Shown here: piece by piece, positions 42,675-51,448 of the stretch | How positions within the stretch are numbered: position 1 is the stretch's first letter | Layout: each line of letters starts with the position of its first letter | Source: Rhizobium sp. CF080 | Lineage (GTDB): Bacteria; Pseudomonadota; Alphaproteobacteria; Rhizobiales; Rhizobiaceae | DNA: 64,000 bases | Assembly (NCBI RefSeq): GCF_000282095.2 | Contig: NZ_AKKC02000008.1 | Coordinates: forward strand, 434,001 to 498,000 | Direction of reading: 5' to 3' | Made by a program: the position numbers and the translations under genes | Notes under the pieces: generated by a model | What the model was told of the DNA's origin: nothing | The model's input: the letters and a program-made list of their open reading frames with translations, nothing else | Databases searched by the model: none

Positions 42675-44959
42675 CCATCATGGAACCCCGCAAACACGGC
42701 GATGCCTCCGACGGCATGGTCGGCGGTCGTCAAACGCGTTTCGAAGGCAATCTCAAGGTCACCGGCGGCGCGACCTATGCGCTGGAATACCCGATCGAAG
42801 GCGTGGCGCATGCTGTTCTGCTGCAGAGCACGATCCCGGCCGGACGCGTCACGTCCGTCGATACGTCCAAGGCGAAGGCTGCGCCGGGCGTGCTGCTGAT
42901 CCTGACGCCGGACGACGATCTCGGCTTGATGACCGCGTCCGACTGGTACGGAAACCGCCCGGAAAACCAGCCCTATCACCCGCTGCCGCGCGAGGTGAGC
43001 TTCAACGGCCAGTCGATCGTCGCCGTAATCGCGGAAAGCCGCGAACAGGCCTTGGAAGCGGCCAAGCTGATCTGCGTCACCTATGCGCAAACCCCGGCGG
43101 TCGCCAGCATCGACGATCCCAAGGCCGGCGAAGGCAAGGTGATGGGCAATCTCACCATCGGCTGGGGGGATGCCGAAGCGGCTCTCGCCGCTGCCCCGAT
43201 CCGGATCGAAGGCGAATATTCGACGCCGCGTGAATATCACGTCGCCATGGAGCCGCATGGCTTGACGGTGAAATGGGACGGCGACCAGCTGACGGTCTGG
43301 GAACCGAGCCAGTGGTCGCATGGCATGGCGCGCAGCTATTCCGAATGGTTCGGCATTCCTTATGAGAATGTCCGCCTGATCTCGCCGTTCATTGGCGGTG
43401 GGTTCGGTTCGAAGGGAGCGGCTCTCGCCTATAGTGCCGTCGCCGCCTTTGCGGCGAAGAAACTCGGCCGGCCGGTGAAGCTCGCAGTTACTCGGCCGCA
43501 GAACTTCACCAGCTATGGCGGCCGCGCTGCGACCCGCCAGAAGATCAAGCTCGGTGCGACGGAGGACGGCGTCCTGCAGGCGATCGTCCATCGTGGGGCC
43601 AGCGAGACATCCACCTATATGGATTATCCCGAGCAGACGGGTGCGGCGACGCCGATCCTTTACAAAGTCGAGAATTTCTCGTCGCAGCACCGGGTCGTGC
43701 CGGTCAACACCGTCACACCCGGCGCGCTGCGCGGCCCGGGCAAGAATCCGAGCGCCTTCGGTATCGAAAGCGCGATGGAAGAGCTCGCCTACAAGCTCGG
43801 CATGGACCCGCTCGAACTGCGGTTGAAGAACTATGCCGACCACGACTACCAGTCGGGAAAACCCTGGTCGACCCGCCGGCTGCGCGAAGCGTTGACCGAA
43901 GGTGCGGCGGCATTCGGATGGTCGAAGCGCAGCCATGAACCGCGCTCGATGCGCGACGGCAACCAGCTGGTCGGCTGGGGTATCGGCTGCGGCACGTTCC
44001 CGGTCATCCAGGCGCCGAGCGAGGCGATGATCCGCATCCTCGGCAATGGCCGGGTCGAGGTGGTCAGCGGGGCGATCGACATGGGGCAGGGGACCTATAC
44101 GATCCTTGCCCAGACGGTTGCCGAAGTGTTCGGCATTCCCGTCGATCAGGTCGAGGTCCATCTCGGCGATTCCCGTCTGCCGGGCTCGGCCATCGCCGGC
44201 GGCTCGATGCTGGCGGGCTCCATCCTCGGCGCCGTCCACAAGGCGGCGACCGCGGCACGCGACGAGCTGATCGGGCTGGCGCTCAGTGACGAGAAATCGC
44301 CGCTCCGCGATACCGGCGCGAATACGCTGACCTTCAGCGGGGGCCGCATCGCGGTGCCCCGCGACCAGGGTCCGTCGCTCAGCCTGCCGGAACTGATGGC
44401 GGCGCTCGGCCGCGACGAGATAGAGACGCGTCGCAACACGCTGCCGGATGGTGCTACACCTCAGGAGCATCACCAGGCCTGGACGACCATGGCGAAGGTC
44501 CAGGGGCCGACCATGGGCGAATTTTCCATGCACAGCTGGTGCGCCCATTTCGCCGAAGTGCGGGTCGACGAGGATTTTGGAACGGTGCGGGTCTCCCGCA
44601 TCGTCTCGGCTTTCGATTGCGGCCGGCTCTATAATCCGCGGCTGGTCGAAAGCCAGTGGCGGGGCGGTATCATCATGGGTATCGGTCAGGCGCTGCTCGA
44701 GGAAGGTCTCGTCGACCAGCGCAACGGCCGCACCGTGAACAACAACATGGGCGACTATCTGGTGCCCACCAATGCGGACGTGTCGGATATCCAGGTGATC
44801 TCAGTCGGCATTCCCGACTACGGCGCTTCGGCGCTGGGCGGCAAGGGTGTCGGCGAAGTCGGCATCGTCGGCGTCGCGCCGGCAATCGCCAACGCTGTCT
44901 TCCACGCCACCGGTAAACGCGTCCGCGACCTGCCGATCACGCTGGAAAAGCTGATCTGA
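42671..44959 (+). CDS. paoC: Aldehyde oxidoreductase molybdenum-binding subunit (PaoC/YagR-like)
   Basis: A 762-residue catalytic subunit with molybdopterin cytosine dinucleotide. Visible motifs: GGGFGSKG near 243-250, ALRGPGKNPS near 352-361 in the position of the active-site arginine loop, GQGTYTILAQTVAEVFG, and GKGVGEVG near 723-730 containing the catalytic glutamate. Family members oxidise aromatic aldehydes to acids. ATGA overlap with the FAD subunit gene. The maturation gene paoD (XdhC-type) is not present within the window, so cofactor insertion must be supplied elsewhere. Confidence 0.88.
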   Translation: MTIMEPRKHGDASDGMVGGRQTRFEGNLKVTGGATYALEYPIEGVAHAVLLQSTIPAGRVTSVDTSKAKAAPGVLLILTPDDDLGLMTASDWYGNRPENQPYHPLPREVSFNGQSIVAVIAESREQALEAAKLICVTYAQTPAVASIDDPKAGEGKVMGNLTIGWGDAEAALAAAPIRIEGEYSTPREYHVAMEPHGLTVKWDGDQLTVWEPSQWSHGMARSYSEWFGIPYENVRLISPFIGGGFGSKGAALAYSAVAAFAAKKLGRPVKLAVTRPQNFTSYGGRAATRQKIKLGATEDGVLQAIVHRGASETSTYMDYPEQTGAATPILYKVENFSSQHRVVPVNTVTPGALRGPGKNPSAFGIESAMEELAYKLGMDPLELRLKNYADHDYQSGKPWSTRRLREALTEGAAAFGWSKRSHEPRSMRDGNQLVGWGIGCGTFPVIQAPSEAMIRILGNGRVEVVSGAIDMGQGTYTILAQTVAEVFGIPVDQVEVHLGDSRLPGSAIAGGSMLAGSILGAVHKAATAARDELIGLALSDEKSPLRDTGANTLTFSGGRIAVPRDQGPSLSLPELMAALGRDEIETRRNTLPDGATPQEHHQAWTTMAKVQGPTMGEFSMHSWCAHFAEVRVDEDFGTVRVSRIVSAFDCGRLYNPRLVESQWRGGIIMGIGQALLEEGLVDQRNGRTVNNNMGDYLVPTNADVSDIQVISVGIPDYGASALGGKGVGEVGIVGVAPAIANAVFHATGKRVRDLPITLEKLI

Positions 44960-44966
44960 TCGATCT

Positions 44967-45000
44967 GGCGCACCCGGTTTCGGCCGGGTGCGCCTATTTT
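44967..45000 (+). terminator. Rho-independent terminator after paoC
   Basis: GGCGCACCCGG (44967-44977), loop TTTCGG, CCGGGTGCGCC (44984-44994), then TATTTT. Perfect 11-bp stem eight bases after the paoC stop; its right arm reaches the stop codon of the converging lysR gene. Confidence 0.85.
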
Positions 45001-45947
45001 CTCTTCGGCATGTTCGATGCGCCGAGGCTGCCGGCAAAACGTTCAGCCAGATGCTCTTTCCGGAAATGCTCGACCACGAAGTCGACGAAGACGCGCGTCT
45101 TTGCCGGCAGCAGCGTCTTGCTGGCGTAGTAGATCGATATCGGCCCGATATCGGCATACCAGTCCGGCAGCAGCCGGATGAGTTCGCCGCTTTCGAAATA
45201 CGTCAAGCCATCCGGCATGGCGATCATCGCGACCCCGAGACCGAGGCTTGCGGCGCGGGCGATCGCCGCCGGGTCGTTCAGCACGATCTTTTCCGTCATC
45301 GCGGCGGGCATCTCGTCGCCTGCCGCATTGCGCATCACCCATTGGCGGAGGCGGCCGGTATTGGCTGAGCGCATCTGGATGCCGTCCAGGTTCGCAAGGT
45401 CCGCCGGATCGGCCGGCATTCGCCTGTCTTTCATGTAGCCAGGTGACGCGACCATAACGATATGGGCCGGTCCCAGCACCCGCGCGACCGTGCCGGGCGT
45501 CAGTTCGAAGCCGCCGCCGATCGCCGCGTCGTATCCTTCGGCGATCAGATCGACCTGACGGTTCTCGAACGTCCATTCAGGCCGGATCCGCGGGTAGCGG
45601 GCCATGAATTCCGGCAGCAGCGGCAGGATATAGCCCGTCCCGAAATGCGGGCTCATGCTGACCTTCAGGATACCGGCCGGTTCTCCGCTTTCCGACGAGG
45701 CGCCGGCGATCGCAGCCTGCAGCGCCTCGACGTGATCCCGGATCTCGGAGAGAAAGCGCTCACCCGCCTCCGTCAGCGTCAGTTTTCGCGTGTTGCGCTG
45801 GAAAAGCCGGACGCCGAGGTTCTTCTCCAGCATCGCGACATTGCGGCTGACGGCCGCGGGCGTCAGCGCCAGCCGTCGGGCTGCCGTCGAGAAACTGCCG
45901 AGTTCGGCGCTGCGGAGGAAGGATTCCAGATTGGCGAGGCTTTCCAT
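44994..45947 (-). CDS. LysR-family transcriptional regulator
   Basis: A 317-residue regulator of the CrgA/DsdC-like branch. Helix-turn-helix at residues 3-60 (NLESFLRSAELGSFSTAARRLALTPAAVSRNVAMLEKNLG) and a periplasmic-binding-protein-like effector domain (LKVSMSPHFGTGYILPLLPEF). It is divergent from the NAD(P)-binding gene at 46059; an 8-bp inverted repeat lies 10 bases upstream of its ATG, where autoregulation is expected. Confidence 0.92.
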   Translation of the reverse strand: MESLANLESFLRSAELGSFSTAARRLALTPAAVSRNVAMLEKNLGVRLFQRNTRKLTLTEAGERFLSEIRDHVEALQAAIAGASSESGEPAGILKVSMSPHFGTGYILPLLPEFMARYPRIRPEWTFENRQVDLIAEGYDAAIGGGFELTPGTVARVLGPAHIVMVASPGYMKDRRMPADPADLANLDGIQMRSANTGRLRQWVMRNAAGDEMPAAMTEKIVLNDPAAIARAASLGLGVAMIAMPDGLTYFESGELIRLLPDWYADIGPISIYYASKTLLPAKTRVFVDFVVEHFRKEHLAERFAGSLGASNMPKRK

Positions 45948-45956
45948 GTAAGGCCT

Positions 45957-45979
45957 ATTTTCAACGGTTGCTTGAAAAT
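45957..45979. promoter_or_regulatory. Inverted repeat in the lysR divergent region
   Basis: ATTTTCAA (45957-45964), spacer CGGTTGC, TTGAAAAT (45972-45979): perfect 8-bp arms in the 111-base gap. The shape fits a LysR recognition dyad controlling lysR and the 46059 gene. Confidence 0.6.
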
Positions 45980-46058
45980 GATCCGCATTTCTATCGGCTA
46001 ATCAAGCGCCAATCCAGAGGCGATATTCCTGTCATCGAAACCACAAGGAGTATCGCAC

Positions 46059-46658
46059 ATGACCATCGGTATCATCGGCGCCGGCAATATCGGCGCAGCT
46101 TTCGCCCGCGCTCTCGCCCGCAGCGGCGTGCGCGCCACCATCGCCAACAGCCGCGGCCCGGCTTCGCTCGAAACGCTGACGCGCGAACTGTCGCCCTGGA
46201 TTTCCGCCGGCACGATCGAGGAGGCCGCAAGCGCCGACATGGTGCTGATCGCGGTTCCATGGTCGAAATTGCCGGCTGCCCTTGCCGGCCTGCCGGACTG
46301 GAACGGCCGGATCGTCATTGATGCGAACAATCCGATCGAGTCGCCGCTCTACAAACCGGCCGAACTCAATGGCCGTCTTTCCAGCGAGATCGTCTCGGAT
46401 CTCGTGCCGGGCGCCCGGGTGGTGAAGGCTTTCAATCATCTGTTTGCGAAGCTGGTCGAGGCCGATCCTTCTTCCGAGGGCGGCAAGCGGGTGCTGTTCT
46501 ATTCGGGCGACGACGTGGCCGCAAAGACGGAGGTCGCCGCCTTGACGGAGAAGCTCGGTTTCTTCGGCATAGATCTCGGGTCGCTTGCGGTCGGGGCCAA
46601 ACTGGCACAGTTCCCGGGCGGCCCGCTGCCTGGACTGAACCTCGTCAATTTCGGCTGA
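46059..46658 (+). CDS. NAD(P)-binding oxidoreductase (NADPH-dependent F420 reductase-like fold)
   Basis: A 199-residue Rossmann protein: GIIGAGNIGAAFARALARSG at residues 4-23, VLIAVPWSKLP, DANNPIE, and VVKAFNHLFAKL with KLAQFPGGPLPG at the end. These match the family annotated as NADPH-dependent F420 reductase, but bacteria of this type often lack F420, so the real acceptor may be different. CAAGGAG precedes the ATG. Probably regulated by the divergent LysR. Confidence 0.85.
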   Translation: MTIGIIGAGNIGAAFARALARSGVRATIANSRGPASLETLTRELSPWISAGTIEEAASADMVLIAVPWSKLPAALAGLPDWNGRIVIDANNPIESPLYKPAELNGRLSSEIVSDLVPGARVVKAFNHLFAKLVEADPSSEGGKRVLFYSGDDVAAKTEVAALTEKLGFFGIDLGSLAVGAKLAQFPGGPLPGLNLVNFG

Positions 46659-46661
46659 CGC

Positions 46662-47324
46662 TCAGTCGTCAGAATACCGTTCCTCGGACCAGGGATCGCC
46701 GCGCATATGGTAGCCGTTCTTCTCCCAGAAGCCGGCCTGGTCCTTGCCGAGGAATTCGATCCGGTTGAGCCATTTGGCGCTCTTCCAGAAATAGAGGTGC
46801 GGCACCACGAGCCGCACCGGCCCGCCATGCTCCTCGCTGAGCGGCTTGCCTTCCCACTCGGTGACGATGATGGCATCCGGCGAGGCAAAATCCGACAGCA
46901 GCAGGTTGGTAGTGTAGCCGTCATAGCTCGTCAGCATGACGGCGACCGCCTCATCCTGCGGATCGACGAGATCGAGGAAATCGTGCGTCGAGACGCCTTT
47001 CCAGTTGTTGTCGTAGCGCGACCAGGTGGTCACGCAATGGATGTCGGAACGCATCTCGGTCTGCGGCAACGCCTGGAAGGCCGCCCAGTCCAGGGTTTTC
47101 CGGTTGTTGACGAGGCCGCGCACGTCGAGTTTCCAGCGCTCGGTCGAGACCTGCGGCTGCTGGCCGAGATCGAGAACCGGCCAGTTCTTGACCAGATGCT
47201 GGCCCGGCGGCAGGCGGTCGGTTTCCGGCCTTGTGATCCGGCCGGTCAGGAATTTGCCTTGCTCTGCCCATTTCCGTTTGGTGATGGTGAGCTTTGAATC
47301 CTCGGGCTCAATCTCGTCGGCCAT
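46662..47324 (-). CDS. Cytoplasmic sulfite-oxidase-fold molybdoenzyme
   Basis: A 220-residue protein with only the molybdopterin-binding sulfite-oxidase fold. The Mo-ligand cysteine is in HCVTTWSRYDNNW, and EHGGPVRLVVPHLYFWKSAKW is typical of the family. No signal peptide and no haem or dimerisation domain, so it is shorter than sulfite oxidases and MsrP. ATG 47324 has AAGGAG. It ends three bases from the converging 46059 gene. Substrate unknown. Confidence 0.87.
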   Translation of the reverse strand: MADEIEPEDSKLTITKRKWAEQGKFLTGRITRPETDRLPPGQHLVKNWPVLDLGQQPQVSTERWKLDVRGLVNNRKTLDWAAFQALPQTEMRSDIHCVTTWSRYDNNWKGVSTHDFLDLVDPQDEAVAVMLTSYDGYTTNLLLSDFASPDAIIVTEWEGKPLSEEHGGPVRLVVPHLYFWKSAKWLNRIEFLGKDQAGFWEKNGYHMRGDPWSEERYSDD

Positions 47325-47368
47325 ATCCGGTTCTCCTTGCGTCGCCCGATAATCTGATAAACAAGAAA

Positions 47369-47425
47369 GGCAATCAATCGTCTGTCTGGCAATTACCCGT
47401 CTTGGCAATTGTCTATTTTGGAAAT
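47369..47425. repeat. Short periodic repeats in a divergent promoter region
   Basis: GGCAAT occurs at 47369, 47388 and 47404, with GGAAAT at 47420; the last three copies are spaced 16 bases and share TTGGCAATT-like context. They lie in the 118-base gap between the sulfite-oxidase-fold gene and the aminotransferase gene and may be binding sites or a decayed tandem repeat. Confidence 0.5.
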
Positions 47426-47442
47426 TCTGTGCTCGGAAAATC

Positions 47443-48615
47443 ATGCCTGCCTTCAATCCTCTTATCGAAAAGCTCAGCCCGCCGCCCGTTCCGTCCGTTG
47501 CCGCCTGGGGGCGTGCTTATGACGGCTCCAGAGGGCCGCTGATCGACCTGTCGCAGGCGGTGCCCGGTTATCCCGCCCATCCGGAGATGCTGAGGCTGCT
47601 CGGCGAGACCGGCTCCTCCAAGGCCTTTACCGGTTACGGGCCTATCGAGGGCGAGGCGGAGCTTCGGACCGCCTATGCGGCGCATGTCTCCGAGGTTTAT
47701 GGCACAAGCATCGGCTTTAAGAACATCCACATCACGTCTGGCTGCAACCAGGCCTTCGTCTGCGCGGCGATGACGGTCGCTGGTCCCGGCAATACCGTGC
47801 TGATGACCGAGCCTTTCTATTTCAACCACGAAACGACGCTGGCGATGATGGGCGTCAAGACCGCTTTCGTGGCTTGCGAAGCCGCCAACGGTTTCCTCCC
47901 GGACCTCGTGGGACTTGAAGCTGCGATCACCGGCGAGGTGCGGGCTTTGGCGCTCGTCTCGCCCAATAATCCGACCGGGGCGATCTATCCGCCGTCGCTG
48001 CTCGAAGCGATCTTCAAGCTCTGCCGGAACAAGGGCATCTGGCTGATCCTCGACGAGACTTATCGCGACTTTCTGCGGGTCGCAGGCCGGGCGCCGCACG
48101 CGCTCTTCAGCCTCGACGGCTGGGAAGACACGCTGATCAGCCTCTACAGTTTCTCGAAATCCTTCTGCATTCCCGGCCACCGGCTCGGGGCGATTACCGC
48201 CGGCCCGGTCGCGGTCGGGCAGATCGCCAAGATCATGGACAATCTGCAGATCTGCGCGCCGCGTGCGGCCCAGGCGGCGGTTGCCAAGGCGCTGCCGCTT
48301 CTGGCCGACTGGCGCGAAGAGAACCGACAGGAGATCGGCCGCCGTGCCGACGCGCTGAAAGCGGTGATGCGGGCCGTCAACGACTGGAAGCTCGATGCGA
48401 TCGGCGCCTATTTCGCCTTCGTGCGGCATCCCTTCCCGGGCAAGAGTTCAGCGGAAGTGGCGGAAAAGCTTGCGAAGCACGCCGGCATCATCTGCATTCC
48501 CGGCGCTTATTTCGGCGAGAGCCAGCAGGATTACCTGCGCTTCGCCTTTGCCAATGCGGACGTGCCGACGATCGGCCGGCTGCAGGAACGTTTGCAGAAC
48601 TTTTCCCTATCGTGA
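47443..48615 (+). CDS. PLP-dependent aminotransferase, class I/II
   Basis: A 390-residue fold-type I aminotransferase. Substrate loop YGPIEGEAELRTAYAAH, cofactor Asn/Pro motif SPNNPTGAIYPP, DETYRDF, and Schiff-base lysine in SFSKSFCIPGHRLG. Amino donor and acceptor cannot be told from sequence. The start ATG 47443 lacks a strong ribosome site. DUF763 gene follows by 27 bases and may be in the same operon. Confidence 0.9.
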   Translation: MPAFNPLIEKLSPPPVPSVAAWGRAYDGSRGPLIDLSQAVPGYPAHPEMLRLLGETGSSKAFTGYGPIEGEAELRTAYAAHVSEVYGTSIGFKNIHITSGCNQAFVCAAMTVAGPGNTVLMTEPFYFNHETTLAMMGVKTAFVACEAANGFLPDLVGLEAAITGEVRALALVSPNNPTGAIYPPSLLEAIFKLCRNKGIWLILDETYRDFLRVAGRAPHALFSLDGWEDTLISLYSFSKSFCIPGHRLGAITAGPVAVGQIAKIMDNLQICAPRAAQAAVAKALPLLADWREENRQEIGRRADALKAVMRAVNDWKLDAIGAYFAFVRHPFPGKSSAEVAEKLAKHAGIICIPGAYFGESQQDYLRFAFANADVPTIGRLQERLQNFSLS

Positions 48616-48642
48616 GCATCAGCGCCCGTATATAAGCGGAGC

Positions 48643-49923
48643 ATGGTTCAAAGAGCAGGCAGCGCCGATCTCCCGCTTCACGGTGGCCGGGTTCCCCGGT
48701 GGCTCGGCGAGCGCATGACCAAGCTTGGCGCCGTCATCACCCAGGCGATCGTCATCGAATACGGCCGCGATGAGCTGCTGCGGCGGCTGGCGCATCCCTT
48801 CTGGTTCCAGTCCTTCGGCTGCGTCATGGGCATGGACTGGCACTCGTCCGGCATCACCACCAGCGTTCTCGGCGCGCTAAAGCGTGGGCTGACGCCGATG
48901 GCCGGCGAGCTCGGCATCCATGTCTGCGGCGGCCGTGGGCAGAATTCGCGCAAGACGCCGGACGAGCTGATCGCGATCGGCAACCGCGTCGGCATCGACG
49001 GCAGCGGCCTTGCGACGACCAGCCGGCTGGTCGCCAAGGTGGACAGCGCCGCGGTGCAGGACGGGTTCGATCTTTACCTGCACGGTTTCATCGTCACCGA
49101 CGACAGCAAATGGGTCGTGGTGCAGCAGGGCATGAACGGCGACAAGCGCCAGGCGCGGCGTTACCACTGGATATCCGAGGGGCTGAAGAGCTTTGTCGAT
49201 TCACCGCATGCGGCGATCGAGGGCCGCGGGCAGGGCGAGATCGTCAACCTCGCCGACCACCGCGCGGAGGCCTCCCGAAAGGGCCAGCTCGACCTGCTTG
49301 CGACACTCGGGCCGGACCGGATCGTCCGCGAGGTGATCGCCATCGAGCCGGCGCGCAAGGTGAAGGAGCCGGCGCAGCCGATGCTGCCGCATCTGATCAT
49401 GCCGGCCCATCACGATGTCCGCGAGGAGGACGTCAACATGAAGCGGCTGCACGGGACGCTGGCGGCCGCTGCCGATCGCGGGCCGGAGGATTTCGAGAAC
49501 CTGCTGCTGATGCCGGGCGTCGGGGCGCGGACGGTCAAGGCGCTCGCGATGGTCGCCGAAGTCGTGCATGGCGCGCCCTGCCGGTTCTCCGATCCAGCGC
49601 GTTTCTCACTCGCGCATGGCGGCAAGGACCGGCATCCGTTTCCGGTGCCGCTGAAAGTCTATGACGAGACGATCAAGGTGATGAAGTCCGCCGTCGGCAA
49701 GGCCCGGCTCGGCCGCGAGGAAGAGTTGCAGGCGCTGAAGCGGCTGGACGACCAGGCCCGTCAGATGGAACGCTATGTGACCGGGCCGGACTTGAAGGAA
49801 ATCGTCGCCGGCGAATACCGCCAGTCGCACGAATGGGGCGGCCGCAGCGTCTTCGGCTGGGAGCCACCGGCGGAGGAGACCGCCGATTTTCCGGGATCAG
49901 CCGATTACTTGAAGGGATCGTAG
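48643..49923 (+). CDS. DUF763 domain protein
   Basis: A 426-residue member of the uncharacterised DUF763 family. The N-terminus RAGSADLPLHGGRVPRWLGERM is the family hallmark; GMDWHSSGITTSVLGALKRGL and HVCGGRGQNSRKTPDEL follow. Near residues 286-312, LLMPGVGARTVKALAMVAEVVHG has the shape of a helix-hairpin-helix DNA-binding motif, and FAHGGKDRHPFPVP-like LAHGGKDRHPFPVP follows. A nucleic-acid role is suggested by the motif only. Its last 19 bases overlap the tautomerase gene on the other strand. Confidence 0.88.
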   Translation: MVQRAGSADLPLHGGRVPRWLGERMTKLGAVITQAIVIEYGRDELLRRLAHPFWFQSFGCVMGMDWHSSGITTSVLGALKRGLTPMAGELGIHVCGGRGQNSRKTPDELIAIGNRVGIDGSGLATTSRLVAKVDSAAVQDGFDLYLHGFIVTDDSKWVVVQQGMNGDKRQARRYHWISEGLKSFVDSPHAAIEGRGQGEIVNLADHRAEASRKGQLDLLATLGPDRIVREVIAIEPARKVKEPAQPMLPHLIMPAHHDVREEDVNMKRLHGTLAAAADRGPEDFENLLLMPGVGARTVKALAMVAEVVHGAPCRFSDPARFSLAHGGKDRHPFPVPLKVYDETIKVMKSAVGKARLGREEELQALKRLDDQARQMERYVTGPDLKEIVAGEYRQSHEWGGRSVFGWEPPAEETADFPGSADYLKGS

Positions 49924-50138
49924 CCCGGCTTTTTGTAGATGAGCTCCGGCTGCCCCTGGATATCCGGCACGTAGACCTTGTCCGTCCAGTCGTCCTTGGG
50001 GACATCCTGGATCGCGACCGATATAGAGCTTTCGGTGGAGCCGAGGGCGGACATCAGCGCCTTTGTCACCTCGGCTGCCAGTGCCTGCTTCTGCTCTTCG
50101 GAGCGTCCCTCGAACATTTTGACGATAACGTGGGGCAT
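49905..50138 (-). CDS. pptA: 4-oxalocrotonate tautomerase-family protein (PptA-like)
   Basis: A 77-residue tautomerase. After removal of Met it begins with the catalytic Pro (PHVIVKMFEGRSEEQK). Length and the segments STESSISVAIQDV and IYKKPGYDPF match E. coli PptA (YdcE). It tautomerises small enol/keto acids such as phenylpyruvate-type substrates. AAGGAG is well spaced from ATG 50138. Convergent overlap with DUF763. Confidence 0.88.
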   Translation of the reverse strand: MPHVIVKMFEGRSEEQKQALAAEVTKALMSALGSTESSISVAIQDVPKDDWTDKVYVPDIQGQPELIYKKPGYDPFK

Positions 50139-50224
50139 GTTGCGCTCCTTCGATGTGCAATTTTCAAGCCAGCCGAAAGCGAAGATATCCCGTCTCGCTC
50201 CCGGATATCAATCGTGAACTCCAC

Positions 50225-51433
50225 TCACGCCATCGGGGTCGTCGCGCGGTCCTTGCTGGTAGACGCGATCCGGCCTGCGAGGCTGGCGATGCGCTCCATG
50301 GCGATCGCGATCACATCCTCCGGCATCGTCAGCGAGATGCGCAGGAAACCTGCGGCCTGGTCGCCGAAGGAGGCGCCGGGCATGACGGCGACCTTTTCCT
50401 CGCGCAGCAGTTCCCAGGCGAACTCCTCGCCGTTCAGGCCGGTGGCTGTCACGTCGAGCAGGATGAACATGCCTCCTTCCGGCGGCATCGGCTTGATGAG
50501 ATTGCTGCCGGCAAAGGCCTTTTCGACGATCGTCGCGCGGCGGCGATAGTTTTCCCGCATCACGTCGGCCGTGTCGAAATGCTGCGACAGCGCCATGGCG
50601 GTCATGTCGGAGATGAAGGGCTGCACGCCGAACAGCATGGTCTCGGACACCGGCAGCAGCTTTTCGCAGAATTCTTCCGGGCCGGCGGCCCAGCCGCTGC
50701 GGAAGCCCGGCGCGGCATGCGACTTTGAGATGGACGAGACGACGATGGTGCGTTCGGCAAGTGCCGGAATGTCGAAGGGGGAGGCGAAGGGTGTGCCTTC
50801 GAAGATCAGCTGTTCATAAACCTCGTCCGAGATGATCCAGAGGTCGTGCCGGCGGCAGACTTCGCCGATGGCGGCGATCTCGGCGGCGGTCAGCACAGCG
50901 CCGGTCGGATTGTGCGGGGTGTTGAGGAGGAGGACGCGGGCCTCCGGCGTGATCGCCCGTTCGAGATCCTCGGCCTGCAGGTGGAATTTCTTCTCGGGGC
51001 GCAGCGGCACGGGGATCATATGCGCGCCGGTCGAGGCGATGACGCCTTCATAGGTCGCATAGAGCGGATCGCCGACCAGCACCCCGTCGCCGGCTTCGAC
51101 GAGGCCGGTCATGACGCCGTAGAGCGCCGTCTGGGTGCCGGGGAAGCAGAGGAAATTGCGCTCGGTGACGCCCGGCCGGCGCTTCGAATACTTTTCCACC
51201 AGCGCCTTCAGCACCGGCGGTTCGCCACGGCCGTTGGAATAACGGGTGCGGCCGGCATACATGGCGCGCGCCGCCTCGTCGAGCAGCGCCTTATCCGGCT
51301 TGACATCCGGCTCGCCGATGGTGAGCTCGATGATCTCCTCGCCTGCAGCCTTCATGCGGCGGGCGGTCAGGTGGAGTGCCCAGCGGCCGGAACCGAGATG
51401 GGCGAGACGGTCGGTGATCGAGGCATAACGCAT
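50225..51433 (-). CDS. PLP-dependent aminotransferase, class I
   Basis: A 402-residue enzyme of the aspartate-aminotransferase-like class: IIELTIGEPDVKPD near residue 35, TRYSNGRGEPPVLKALVEKY, NTPHNPTGAVLTAAE, SDEVYEQLIFEG, and the Schiff-base lysine in SSISKSHAAPGFRSGW. It follows the TetR gene at 51449-52090 by 15 bases on the same strand, so both form one unit and the regulator may control it. Specific amino acid not deducible. Confidence 0.9.
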   Translation of the reverse strand: MRYASITDRLAHLGSGRWALHLTARRMKAAGEEIIELTIGEPDVKPDKALLDEAARAMYAGRTRYSNGRGEPPVLKALVEKYSKRRPGVTERNFLCFPGTQTALYGVMTGLVEAGDGVLVGDPLYATYEGVIASTGAHMIPVPLRPEKKFHLQAEDLERAITPEARVLLLNTPHNPTGAVLTAAEIAAIGEVCRRHDLWIISDEVYEQLIFEGTPFASPFDIPALAERTIVVSSISKSHAAPGFRSGWAAGPEEFCEKLLPVSETMLFGVQPFISDMTAMALSQHFDTADVMRENYRRRATIVEKAFAGSNLIKPMPPEGGMFILLDVTATGLNGEEFAWELLREEKVAVMPGASFGDQAAGFLRISLTMPEDVIAIAMERIASLAGRIASTSKDRATTPMA

Positions 51434-51448
51434 CGGAGGTTCCTATTT

